This document shows positions 10,671-21,935 of a stretch of 64,000 nt of DNA, piece after piece. The DNA is taken from NCBI GenBank assembly GCA_004026145.2, contig SWLE01000637.1:1-64000 (forward strand). Direction: 5' to 3'. The notes under the pieces are model-generated. The model had not been told where the DNA came from and made no database searches. It saw nothing but the letters and a program-made list of their open reading frames with translations. The number at the start of each line of letters is the position of its first letter. Within the stretch, counting starts at the first letter, position 1. The position numbers were made by a program, and so were the translations under genes. The stretch comes from Takifugu bimaculatus (taxonomy: Eukaryota > Chordata > Actinopteri > Tetraodontiformes > Tetraodontidae).

Positions 10671-11598
10671 ATGGATTCGGCGGACCAGGACGCAGTGCGC
10701 CGTACTTTGGAGGCTCAGGGTAGGTTGCTGGGTCAACACGACCAGCTACTTACAGACATCTGGACCTCCCTCCAGACCCTTAACGCTAGCGTGTCGGACC
10801 TGCTCGCCTCGGGACGGGCGAGAGTCGCGTCACAGCTGGTCACCGCCGCACCACCGGAGCCCCACGTTCCCATCCCGGAGCGGTATTCCGGAGAGGCAGG
10901 TGCGTGTGCCTCATTCTTGCTCACTGGTCTTCAATCTCCAGCCCCTCACATATCCCAGCGACAGGGCAAGGATTGCCTTCATTGTGAACCTTCTCTCCGG
11001 GAGAGTGGCGCAATGGGCTACAGCCATGCTGGAGAACCAGACTTCCGCAGCCTCCAGTTTTCCGTTGTTTACGGCAGAGTTAAAACGTGTTTTTGACCAT
11101 CCCGTCCAGAACAGCGAAGCGTCCTCCCAGATCCTCTCCCTGCGCCAGGGTTCCAGCTCTGTCGCCAACTACTCGATTCGTTTCCGCATCCTCGCTGCCC
11201 GAAGTGGCTGGAATGACGCGGCGCTTCGGGGAGTTTTCACGCAGGGGTTCGCTGACGATCTGAAGGACGAGTTAGCAGCGAGGGAGGAGCCGGGGACCTT
11301 GGAGGTGCTCATCGGTCTTGCTACTCGCCTGGATAATAGCCTTCGGGAGCGACGCTGGCAGAGGAGGAGCGAGCGGATGGTGAGATCTTCAGGGAGGTTC
11401 CCCAGGCCGAGGGAGACCAACGTGGACTCGTCAGCCTTCGTCCCAGCGCCGGAGGCTTCTACCTGCGAACCAATGCAGTTGGGCCGAACGCATCTAACCC
11501 AGTCAGAACTTCGGCGCCGGCACTCAGCTGGGTTGTGCGCCTATTGTGGCCACGCAGGCCATCTCCTCGACGGCTGCCCGGTGCGGCCAAAAGATTAA
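10671..11598 (+). pseudogene. gag: Sushi-like chromovirus gag
   Basis: This is the capsid polyprotein of a sushi-ichi-type retrotransposon, the lineage from which the mammalian PEG10/RTL genes arose. The start MDSADQDAVRR opens a frame that is lost near 10918. Unit 4 has 8 extra bases there (ccagtgct), so this copy carries an 8-bp deletion. Capsid sequence continues in another frame from 10919 (LTYPSDRARIAFIVNLLSGR, SLRQGSSSVANYSIRFRILA). It ends with a CCHC zinc knuckle (CAYCGHAGHLLDGC, near 11536-11577). Confidence 0.88.
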
Positions 11599-13514
11599 GC
11601 TCGTCAACGCCAGCAGGAGTGCTGGCAAGCGGATCTTCCTCCTGCTCACCTCCCGTCTGTCTAACCCTGTCTGGCACGCTCCTTTGGGGGCAGGAGTTGG
11701 TGTCAACGACCTTCCTGGTGGATTCGGGTGCGGACGGCAATTTCATTAGCCAGGACCTGGCCCGGCAGGTCTGCCTTCCCCTCGAGACGCTGCCCGAACC
11801 GAGGACCATTCTGGGTCTCGACGGAGAGGTCCTGGCTTGGATAACCCACCGGACCCAGGCAATCACCCTCCTCATCTCAGGAAATCATCGGGAACAGATC
11901 TATTTCTTCCTCATCCGGTCCTCTTCGTCCCCCGGAGTCCTCGGGTCCCTGTGGCTGGCTCTACACAACCCTCAGTTCGACTGGCCTACCGGGAGACAGA
12001 TTAGCTGGAGTGTGAACTGTCACACCAACTGTCTGCATTCGGCGGTCACCTCCTCGTCAGGGACCTCGGCGCCTGCCCAGGAGATTCCGGATCTGTCCCA
12101 GGTCCCGAGGGAGTACCATGACCTAGGCGAGGTCTTCTGCAAGCAGCGTGCGCTCTCCCTTCCGCCCCATCGTCCGTATGACTGTGCCATCTATCTCCTC
12201 CCCGGGGCCGAGTGGAAAACTGCTTTCAAGACCCCTTTGGGCCATTTCAAGTATCTCGTGATGCTTTTCGGACTCACCAACGGCCCCCGCCGTGTTTCAG
12301 GCCCTTATCAATGACGTGCTCCGGGACATGCTGAATAAGTTCATCTTTGTTTACTTAGATGATATCTTGATCTTTTTAGAATCTGAGGAGGAGCACGTCC
12401 AGCATGTCCGGCTGGTTCTCCAACGGCTCCTGGAGAACCGACTTTTCGTTTAAGCCGAGAAATACGAATTCCACACCTGCTCCATCTCCTTCCTGGGGTT
12501 CGTGGTGCTGCAGGGACAGCTTTCAAAAGACCCAGGCAAGGTGAGGGCGGTAATGGAATGGCCAACTCCTTCCTCCCGTAGGCAGTTGCAACAGTTTCTG
12601 GGCTTCGCTAATTCCTACCTGCTCACCAGGCTCACTTCCACCTTACTAAGCTTCCGCTGGACTCCCGAGACCGAAACTGCTTTCAACAGACTGAAGGGCC
12701 TGTTCTCGTCGTCGCCCATTCTCACTCACCCCGACCCCAGTCGGCAGTTCGTGGTTGAGGTGGACGCTTCAGATGTGGGAGTTGGGGCCGTCCTGTCCCA
12801 AAGGAGCGGAGAGGACCAAAAGCTCCATCTGTGTGCCTTTTTTCACCGGCTTTCACCCGCGAAGCGGAACGACGACGTGGAAAACAAGGAGCTCCTGGCC
12901 GTGGTCCTGGCGCTCCAAGAGTGGAGGCATTGGCTGGAGGGCAACACCCAACCATTTATCATATGGACAGACTACAAGAATCTCAAATACCTCCGGAACA
13001 CCAAGAGGCTCAACTCCCAGCAGGTTCGGTAAGCTCTGTTCTTAGGGAGATTTCGGTTCACGCTTACTTACCGTCCTGGCTCGCGTAACCTGAAGCCCGA
13101 CGCCTTGTCCCGCCAGTTCGCCTCGGGTATGATGGAGGTGGCTCCGGACCCCATCTTACCCCCTTCCTGCATCCTGGGGGCCCCATCCTGGCTGGTGGAG
13201 GAGAGAGTGCGGGAGGCCCAGCATTCTGTCCCGGACCCAGGTGAGGGTCTACTGAACCGGCTGTTCGTCCCGGAGGGGGTGCAATCCGATGTGCTGCAGT
13301 GGGCCCGCGCTTCTAAGCTGACATTCTAAGCTGACTGGGCGTCAACCGCATGCTCCAATTCCTTCAACACCAGTTCTGGTGGCCTTCAATGACCCGAGAA
13401 AAAACAGGGATTATGTTGTAGGCCTGCCCCGTGTGTGCCAAGGGAAAGTCTTCCCACCAGCTGCCTGTGGGACACCACACATTTCATTCCCCTTTCAAAG
13501 CTCCCGTCGGTGGC
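11535..13514 (+). pseudogene. pol: Sushi-like chromovirus pol: protease, partial RT, RNase H, integrase zinc region
   Basis: The order is standard Ty3/gypsy. The protease has VDSGADGNFIS (near 11718). RT motifs PLGHFKYLVMLFGLTN (near 12234) and VYLDDILIF (near 12350) follow, then RNase H with EVDASDVGVGAVLSQ (near 12758) and VENKELLAVVLALQEW. The remnant LKPDALSRQFASG is at about 13090, and a CPVCAKGKS zinc-binding remnant near 13426. About 100 codons of RT, including the first catalytic aspartate, are missing at about 12210. A frameshift at about 12285 and a TAA near 12450 also break it. The copy is dead. Confidence 0.87.
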
Positions 13515-14448
13515 GGGGACCGGTGAGCTCCTAGTCCAGCACGTGGTGCGCTTCCGAGGGACATGGTGTCTGACCCAGTTTCACAGTTCTGCTCTCAAGT
13601 GTGGAAGGCCTTCTGCTCGGCACTGGGAGCTTCAGCTAGCCTCATGTCGGGGTACCACCTGCAGGCGGAGAGGGCCAACCAGAGCGTGGTGGACGTCCTC
13701 AGATGTGTGGCGGCTCGGAATCCGTCTGCCTGGAGCACCTACCTGTCATGGGTGGAGTATGCCAACAATTCCTTGTTCTCGGTGACCACCGGACTGTCCC
13801 CCTTCATGGTGTCCCTGGGGTACCAGCCTCCGCTGTTCGAGGTCCAGCAGAATAAGTTGGTGGTACCCTCAGTTCAGGCAAACATGCGCTGCTGCAGAAA
13901 GGTGTGGAGGCAGATCCGCGCTGCACTCCTGCAGTTCTCCCAGCGCTCTCAGCAGCAGGCCAACCGGCGCCGGACTCCAGCCCCTTCCTATCAGCAGGAC
14001 CAGAAGGTCTGTCTGTCCACGAAGGATCTCTTGCTTCAGTTCGAGTCCCGAAAGCTGGCCCCGCACTTCGTGGGCCCCTTTGAGGTGGAATGGGTGATGA
14101 ACCCCGTAGCTGTCCGCCTGAAGGTTCCTCCAGCGTTCAAGATACACCCCATATTCCACATCTCCAATGTGAAACCAGTCGTGGAGTCGGATCTAGACTC
14201 TCTGTCCGATCTTCCACCTCCTCCCCATGTTGTGGATGGGGGGGCCTGCCTACATGCTCTGGAGCATCCTGGATGTCCGCTGACGAGGACGAGGGTTCCA
14301 GTTCCTGGTCGAATGGGAAAGGTATGGCCCAGAGGAGCGATCTTGGGTTCCCCGCTGATTCATCCTAGATGACAGCCTCCTCCGTCACTTCTACCCATGC
14401 AGACAAGCCTGGTAGGGCACCTGGAGGCGCCCGTTGAGTGGGAGGTAA
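13515..14448 (+). pseudogene. pol: Sushi-like chromovirus integrase core and chromodomain (unit 2)
   Basis: An open frame of 269 codons (13563-14372) starts inside the integrase catalytic core (VSDPVSQFCSQVWKAFCSAL), followed by GYHLQAERANQSVVD with a short deletion before the ERANQ glutamate. The C-terminal domain follows (KIHPIFHISNVKPVV). The chromodomain is reached only through a frameshift near 14240. The sequence from 13515 matches 28101 onward, so this is a junction of the segmental duplication. A purine-rich tract precedes the LTR at 14449. Confidence 0.85.
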
Positions 14449-14827
14449 TGTTGGGGTCCAGGGTTCTGGGTTGCTCGTTGCCTGTATCTTGCTGCAGGAG
14501 GGCGTGGAAGAGCCGACGATTATCCACAGCTGGCGCTGCGGTTGGACGCACCTGGTGGTCCAGGTGCTTGCTGCTTGATTTTCGAATGAAACACTTTCTA
14601 CCTTTGCTTCTCACGCGGTTGAAGTCCCCACGCCAACCTACGGACGCGAACCACTTGCTGGACCTGTCTCCTGCATTGGCTCAGCGCCGGAGCTCCCGGT
14701 GCACCCCGAAAGACTGGACGAGAGATTCCCCTGCAGTCCAGGAGGACCTTTTGTGTTACTTAAAGCTTATTTGGACTAATTTCCTGTTTTGGATGCTTTC
14801 GGGTCCTGTAAAAACCAAATCATAACA
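14449..14827 (+). repeat. 3' LTR of sushi-like chromovirus, internally deleted (unit 2)
   Basis: It has the same TGTTGGGGTC start and ataaca end as the unit 1 LTR, but is 379 bp instead of about 459. The loss of about 80 bp lies near 14555, where the TTTAAGGACGG core-promoter-like part of the other copies is absent. Confidence 0.78.
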
Positions 14828-16208
14828 CAATTCTTTCTATACTGAACTAAATCCTATCAGTTGACGTGGACCAGGCTGCCCCAGGACTTTGTGGAGAGGC
14901 CGGCACCGTATGCCGCAGCAATACGACGGGATCTGTAAGAGTTGCACTTGGTGGGTTGGCACACTCTCCTTCAGTATGCTGATGATTTGCTGATTGCCTC
15001 TTCTAAGGAAGCATGTCATGTGGACTCTGTTGTTGTTTAAGAGGTTGGCAGAGCGTGGACATCAAGCTTCTTTGGTAAAACTGCAATATTGTAGCCTAGA
15101 GGTCACGTATTTGGGACATGTGTTGTGTAAGGGTGAACATGTTTTATCTCCAGAGAGGATGCAGCTTTTTTCAAACATGCATTCCCCACAGGACTGAGAA
15201 GGAGATGCTTTCTTTCTTAGGCATGACTCGACTATCTTCAATGAATCTGACTATGCTGCTGTGGACTCTGTTTTGAGAGCAGCGACGTGACAGGATGCTC
15301 CTCCCACAGTGCAATGGACAGATGAACTGCTCAAGGCCTTTGTGGATTTAAAGAGTGCTTTAACCTCAGCACCAGCTTTAGGCCATTGCCCTTCCATCTG
15401 TGTGTGACAGAGAAAGAATGTTTTGCTTCTGGCCTGTTGGTGCAGAAACATGGATCAGAGTGCCATATTGGCCCGAATATAAGACGACCCTGATTATAAG
15501 ACGACCCCCTCTTTTTCAAGACTCAAGTTTGAAAAAAGACTTTTCGAGCACCAAATTTAATTTTTATACAGAAAATAATTACAGTACATCTGAAACAAAT
15601 GATTATATCTTCGACCCACTTTTCTCCAGATTGTCGCTACATTTCTCTATTTTCTGTTATCTCTTCTCTTATTTTCTTCTCTTTTCTTTCTTACCGCTAT
15701 TTTTTATTTTTCTTCTTCGTGCTACCGCTATTTTTATTTTTCTTCTTCGTGACAGGGGTTTGCTTTGGCCTGGGACGTTAAGTTCAGCATTCGCTTTAAA
15801 TATATCTGGCGCCATCTAGCGTTGTGAATGGGTATAATGTCTAGACCGCGAATGTAAGACGACCCCCACTTTTTCAGTCTTGTTTCAACGCAAAAAACAC
15901 CGTCTTATATTCGGGCCAATACGGTATCGTCCTGCAGCATACTATCCGTCAGGGCTCTTCCCTGTAGTGCTTGGCCTGCCTGGTTGTTTGAGATCTGTAG
16001 CTACTGTTGCTATTATGATTGAGAAATCAACTCCAGTTGTGCTGGCTCATGACTGTGTTGTACAGATTCCTCATGCTGTGCTGCATATGTTGAACGTAGC
16101 TGCTACACAACACATGTCACCTGCTTTAAGGTCAGGATGTGAAGCGGTGATTCTGTCCAGTCCACACATCACTCTTGAAGGTCCCCACCTTTGAATTCAG
16201 CTACTTTT
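14828..16208 (+). mobile_element. Endogenous retrovirus pol remnant (unit 2)
   Basis: This is the same decayed RT-to-RNase H fragment as in unit 1, including the YADD motif (near 14974) and the PVVLGLPGCLRSVA block (near 15960). It is interrupted by the MITE at 15463-15924. It is non-functional. Confidence 0.75.
15461..15926. mobile_element. TA-flanked MITE, inverted relative to the first copy (element 15463-15924)
   Basis: This 462-bp copy of the 8648-9107 element lies in reverse orientation with the same terminal repeats. The right flank is TA and the left is TG, a decayed TA. Unit 1 keeps the empty site cagagTAtcgtcctgcag near 1830. The long frame at 15400-15819 crosses this AT-rich element and is not a gene. 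Confidence 0.87.
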
Positions 16209-16677
16209 CTCTCTGTTAGGCACTGTAGACACAAATCATAACCCCCAAATACAGATGTGCATGACTGGTTGAGGTTGGAATAAGGATTTTACTGAAAATT
16301 GGTTCAGAACAAAACCAAGTGGTGCTGGAGACAGACAAACATGGTCGAACTGGAGCAGGCTGGGCGGCGTCCGAAAGGCGATCAGCGGGAGAGACTGACA
16401 ATCAGTTCAGAACTGGAAACAGGAATCGTGAAACAAACTAGCATTCAGAGTTTCAGGAGCCAGGCTGTACCACGGGGGTTAAAAAACAAATTGGTGATGA
16501 TTGGAAAGTCGACTAGGAGGCAGGTGTGGGTGATTAGCTGGAGATGATTTTCAGGTGTGCAGGTTGCACGACGGGAGAGAACCTGGCAGTAGCCCTGCCC
16601 AGCCTGGAAGTAAACAGACAAGGGAAACACAAACAAGAAACAGAAGGGGAGGAGGGCATTCCTAACACTCTCTGTTA
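16209..16677 (-). repeat. LTR-like insertion with 10-bp direct repeats (unit 2)
   Basis: This is the same insertion as in unit 1, with CTCTCTGTTA at 16209-16218 and 16668-16677. A small difference near 16513 (taggaggcaggtg) distinguishes it from units 1 and 3. The 54660 copy has a similar aggaggcaggtg there. Confidence 0.5.
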
Positions 16678-16790
16678 AGTAAATGTTTTTTCAGATGGAC
16701 TTCATGCAGGTCGAGCGGCTCATTGCCAATGGGGTCAGGTCATGTCATGTCTCTTATGGTTGTTGTGTCATAAAGGTGGTAGCAGTCTGA

Positions 16791-17943
16791 TTATATATAT
16801 ATATAATATTTGTTTTACTTTTATTTCATGTAATGTATATACAGTATATATATATACAATACATAAAATAAAATTACAACATAAACATTCCACCATTATT
16901 GTTATTGGCTGGGTTAGGATGAGTTATACAGTTTGATGGCGGACGGCAGGAAGGACTTCCTGTAGCGCTCCTTAGAGCAGCGAGGCTGCAGGAGTCTGTT
17001 GCTGAAGCTGCTGAAGCTGCTTCTCAGTTTGTCCACTGTGTTATGGAGGGGGTGGGAGGGATTGTCCATGATTGTCCACAGTTTCAACACCATCCTGTCC
17101 CTCACCACCTCCTCTAAGTTTGCAAGTTTAAATCCAACAACAGGCCCTGCCTTTTTAATGAGTTTGTTGAGTCTGTTGGCATCCTTAGCTTTAATGCCTG
17201 CACCCCAGCACACTACAGCAAAGAAGATGGTGCTAGCCATGACAGACTGGTAGAACATGTGGAGCATCCTGCTGCAAACACCAAAGGACCTGAGTCTCCT
17301 GAGGAAATAGAGTCTGCTCATGGCCTTCTTGTAGACAGCATCGGTGTTTGTGGACCACTCCAGTTTATTGTCCAGCTAATCACCCAGGAACCTGTAAGAT
17401 GGGACTATTTCCACATCTTTCCCACTAATGCAGACTGGGGAGGGTGGGGACTTGCTTTTACTGAAATCCACCACCATCTCCTTCGTCCTTAAAACACGTT
17501 GAGCTGCAGAAGGTTCTCCCTGCTCCACCTAACACAACTCTCCACAAGGTCCCTGTATTCATCCTCCTGTCCATTCTCCACACACCCGACTATGACTGTG
17601 TCATCCGAGTACTTCTGGAGATGACATGTCTCAGAGTGGTTCTGGAAGTCAGCTGTGTAGGTGGTGAACAGAAAGGGGGACAGCACAGTTCCTTGGGGAG
17701 CTCCTGTGTTGCTCATCAGGGGGTCGGACACACAGCTCCGCAGTCTCACAAACTGTGGTTGACTTGTCAGGTAGTCCTCGATCCAAGAAACAAGGGGAGC
17801 ATCCATCTGCATCTTCTCCAACTTAGTCCTCAGCAGTCTTGCTTGGATGGTGTTGAAGGCAGAAGAGAAGTCAAAGAACATGACCCGCACTGTGGTGTTT
17901 AGTCTGTCCAAGGAGGAGTAAGCCCTCTGTAGCAAGTATATTA
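16791..17943 (-). mobile_element. L2/CR1-group LINE, 3' RT fragment (unit 2)
   Basis: Minus-strand RT remnant: FFDFSSAFNTIQ (near 17880), NTGAPQGTVLSPFLF (near 17700), KYSDDTVIVG (near 17600), then the C-terminal block at 16914-17321 (135 codons, SRLYFLRRLRSFGVCSRML). It is better preserved than the unit 1 copy. An AT-rich microsatellite (16790-16860) sits at its 3' end. The 5' truncation point is the same as in unit 1. Confidence 0.85.
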
Positions 17944-18241
17944 CTGCGTCAGTTCAGAACTGGAAACAGGAATCGTGAAACAAACTAGCATTCAGAGTCT
18001 CTAGGGAATTTCTCCTGGACTGCATAGGCAAGTGCCTGCACAGCTCTGCTGAACCTAATGTTGGCCTGACTGTCAAAGATTGGGTGTATCAGGCAGCTGG
18101 CCATTCTTTCTGGTGTACCGTAAATACAGCTTGAATCTTGTGATAGCCATTGTCCAGAGACCTGTTCATCAGACATCGTAGCTCAGACACAGCAGCTCTA
18201 CATTCTTTGAAAAACTGGGTCAGATCACACTCCCGCCTTTC
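17944..18241. repeat. Junction piece plus conserved segment U (unit 2)
   Basis: A duplicated fragment of the LTR-like insertion (about 17950-17995) is followed by segment U (17995-18241). The arrangement is identical to unit 1. The function of U is not recognised. Confidence 0.5.
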
Positions 18242-21200
18242 CAGTTTGGGAGTGTGATCTGGAAAGGCGGGATTGGGAGGAACGGTCTGCACGATCAGAA
18301 CCAGAGTGATGTTCAGTTATTGGACTTCTGTGCTAGTCGCAGTTTGGCCATAACTAACACGCTGTTCAAGAATAAGGTTGTTCATCGGTGCTCTTGGCAC
18401 CATGACGGCCTGGGCCGTAGGTCAATGATTGACTTCATCGTCGTGTCAGCTGATCTGCGGCCATATGTTTTGGACACTTGGGTGAAGAGAGGTGCAGAGC
18501 TGTCAACTGATCATTACCTGGTGGTGAATGCAGGTGGGGGAGGAAGCCACTGCGCGGACCTGGCAGGCCCAAACACTTAGTTAGGGTCTGTTGGGAACGC
18601 TTGGTGGAGGAACCCGTCAGGCTGGTCTCTCCCACCTCCGACAGAGCTTCGATCGTGTTCCGAGGGCGGTAGGGGACATTGAGTTTGAATGGGCCATGTT
18701 CCACTCCGCCATTGTCAAGGTGGCTGTCACGAGCTGTGGCTGCAAGGCCACTGGTGCTGGTCATGGCGGTAATCCCTGTACCAGATGGTGGACGCCAGAG
18801 GTGAGGGAAGCCATCAGGCTGAAGAAAGAGGCCTACAGGTCATGACTGGTCTGTGGGTCTCCGGAAGCAGCTGACCGGTACAGGTTGGCTAAGCAGGCTG
18901 CGGCTGCGACAGTTGCGAAAGCAAAAACTCAGGCATGGGAGGAATTCAGTGAGGCTATGGAGGAAGACATTCGATCGTCTCCGAGGAGATTCTGGCAAAC
19001 TGTCCGGCGCCTTAGGGGCGGCAGGCGGCAACTCGCCCACACCGTGTTAGGTGTGCGTGGGGACCTGCTGACATCTCCTGGGGCACTTATCCGGCAATAG
19101 AAGGAATACTTCCAGGAGCTCCTCAATCCTATCAACACGTATCCTCAAGGAGGAACAGAGTCAGTAGACCAGGAGGTGGACCATCCAATCTCCAGAGCGG
19201 AAGTTGCCGAGGTAGTGAAACAGCTGCCTGATGGCGGTGCTCCGGGAGTGGATGAGATCCACCCGGGGTATCTTAAGGCTCTAAATGTTGTAGGGCTGTC
19301 CTGGTTGACACACCTCTGCAACATTGCGTGGACATCGGGTGCAGTGCCCGTGGACTGGCAGACCAGGGTGGTGGTCCCTATTTTCAACAGTGGAGATCAG
19401 AGGGTGTTTTCCAACTACAGGGGGATCACACTCCTCAGCCTCCCTGGGAAAGTCTATGCCAGGGTGCTGGAAAAGAGGATTAGACTGATAGTCGAACCTC
19501 TGATCGAGGAGAAACAACGCGGGTGAGGTAAATTTCTTCTGGTGATAGTTGAGATGTGCTGATGAAAAAGGAATCTTCGTAGACACCGACTTGGTTATAA
19601 GAGATGTTTATTGGAGAGAACAGTCAGGCATCAATCGAACACTGCAGATTGTCCGAGGGAGGTTTCGTGGTCCTGATGGTGAAGATCTCCGAAGTGCTTT
19701 GTTCAGTAGACCCTTATATATGGTCAAGTAAACACATTCCTTTCTTGTGAGCTCGTGAAACAATATAGCAAACCAAATGGTATAGAGTCCAGTCAGGTAG
19801 ACGAGGACCCAAGAACCTGAGGACCCCTGTACTTCTTCACAGCAATTCCACTTGGGAAATAACAAGACATTAAATCACGAGCACAGAAAAATATAGATGA
19901 CAGGACATAGATAGAACATGTTGAGATGGTGCCAGGATGGCTGAAAAAGAAGATAAGGTCTCTAAAGCTAAGATCCTCAGAGGTGAAAAGTCAGGATCTG
20001 CTAGGGAGAAATACACATTCTTTAGACACTACACGGGTTTCGCCCCGGTCGTGGAACCACGGATCAGCTCTTTACCCTTGCTGGGGTGCTTGAGGGGAGT
20101 TGGGAGTTTGGCCAACCAGTCCACATGTGCTTTGTGGACTTGGAAAAGGCTTATGACCAGGTCCCCAGGAGCATCCTGTGGGGGGTGCTCCTGGAGTTTA
20201 GAGTGGATGGTCCCTTGATAAGGGCCGTCCAGTCCCTGTACCAAAAGAGCAGGAGCTTGGTCCGGATAGCCGGTTGTAAGTCGGACTCGTTCCCGGTGAG
20301 GGTTGGACTCCGCCAGGGCTGCCCTTTGTCACCGGTTCTGTTCATAACTTTTATGGACAGAATTTCTAGGCGCGGCCGGGGAGTGGAGGATATCGAGTTC
20401 GGTGGGCGGAGGACCTCGTCGCTGCTTTTTGCAGATGACGTAGTTCTTCTGGCACCATCAAGCAGGGACCTCCAACAAATGCTGGGACGGTTCACAACCG
20501 AGTGTGAAGCGGCAGGGATGTGGATCAGCACCTCCAAGTCATAATGGTCCTCGCTTGGAAAAAGGTAGAGTGCCTTCTCGGGGTTGGGGAGGAGGTCCTG
20601 CCCCAGGTGGAGGAGTTCAAGTATCTCGCGATCTTGTTCACGAGTGAGGGTGGGATGGAACGTGAGATCGACAGGCGGATCAGAGCGGCGTCAGCAGTGA
20701 TGCGGTCGCTTAACCGATCTGCGGTCCAGGGTTAGGGTTAGGGTTATGGTGAAGAAGGAGCAGAGCCAGAAGGCGAAGCTCTCAATTTACCGGTCGCTCT
20801 CCGTCCCAATCCTCACCTATGGCCATCAACGTTGGGTGATTAACAAAAGAACGAGATTGCAGATACAAGCGGCTGAAATGAGTTTCCTCCGCAGGGTGGC
20901 CGCGCTCAGCCTTAGAGATAAGGTGAGAAGCTTGGACATCCGGGAGGGGCTCGGAGTAGAACCGCTGCTTCTCCGTATCGAAAGGAGTCAGTTGGGGTGG
21001 CTCGGGCATCTGGCTAGGATGCCTTCTGGACGCCTCCCTTTAGAGGTATTCCGGAAATGTCCCACCGGGAGGAGGCCTCGTGGCCGGCCCAGGACTAGGT
21101 GGAGGGATTATATCTCTCGTCTGGCTTGGGAGCGGCTGGGGGTCCCCCCGGAGGAACTGATGGGAGTGGCCGGGGAGAGGGCTGTCTGGGCATCCCTCCT

Positions 21201-21265
21201 GAAGATGCTGCCCCCACGACCCGGATTCGGATATGCGGGAGAAAACGAAATGAAACGAAAAGATC
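18242..21265 (+). mobile_element. Rex3 LINE, most complete copy (unit 2), split by a solo LTR
   Basis: Endonuclease C-terminus (18254-18580, RSMIDFIVVSADLRPYVLD, ELSTDHYLVV), connecting region, RT start (19176-19526, with the Rex3-typical gtggactggcagacc near 19350), then the 510-bp solo LTR. After it come CFVDLEKAYDQVP (20131), VGLRQGCPLSPVLFITFMDR (20301), SSLLFADDVVLLAPS (20416) and the C-terminal domain (20746-21282). A deletion at 20540 and other stops break it. A (GTTAGG)n-like insert at 20731-20746 is absent from the other copies. Confidence 0.9.
19520..20037 (-). repeat. Solo LTR with CGGG target duplication (LTR 19524-20033)
   Basis: This 510-bp TG...CA segment interrupts Rex3. The CGGG at 19520-19523 and 20034-20037 is a 4-bp target duplication. 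The uninterrupted site reads aaatgcgggtttcgcc in unit 3. On the minus strand it has a TATATAAGG box (about 19714) followed by AATAAACATC (about 19605), the order expected for an LTR promoter and polyadenylation signal. No internal region remains, so LTR-LTR recombination is likely. Confidence 0.8.
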
Positions 21266-21935
21266 ACACTCCCACTTTGTGAGAACATCCCTGGAACTGC
21301 AGACAGACAACAGACCCTAGTCAGAATCTAACTAGGGTCTGAACACAAGAACCTTGGCCTCACCACCAGACACTTCAGCCATTGGCATGGTAACAACAGG
21401 GAAGATTGAGCTACTATGGCTGTTGGTAGGAGGAGGGAGGAGGTATTCGCAGAGCGGAGTCCAGGTCCACTCGATTCCCCAGATTCTCAGAAAAAAAATG
21501 AAAAAATGTCATTTACCCGGTTGATGATACTGGCTGCTGTTTCTGCTGAAGACTGAGGCCACCCCCCTTGACCTCTGTTTTACTACAGCGTGTTTAGGCA
21601 CATTTTGACGCTGTGATTACAAGGCTGCGGTGTGCTTTACTGCTGTGCAGTCACGTGACCACGTCACTCGCAATTTGAAATGGAGTTTCCTTTAATGGGT
21701 GTGCATCTGTGAAAGAGGTGGGTGCAATAGTATCCTGCCCTGGACCATCAGGCCAAGATGTGGTGTTCTGGCCAACATTTTATCCACTAACCCTAATCCA
21801 TTTAAAGACGAGGCCTGTTAATTAAAGAATTGAGCACTTCACCATCATTGTGGGATTAAGATGTAGCTTTTTACAATCAAACAACTACATTGAAAATAAT
21901 AACAATTAATTTATGGTGTAAAGTGTAGACACACG
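21266..21935. other. Conserved 3' flank of olfactory receptor 2
   Basis: This is homologous to 6066-6803, with a deletion of about 70 bp near 21590 (shared by units 3 and 4) relative to unit 1. No gene is seen. Confidence 0.6.
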
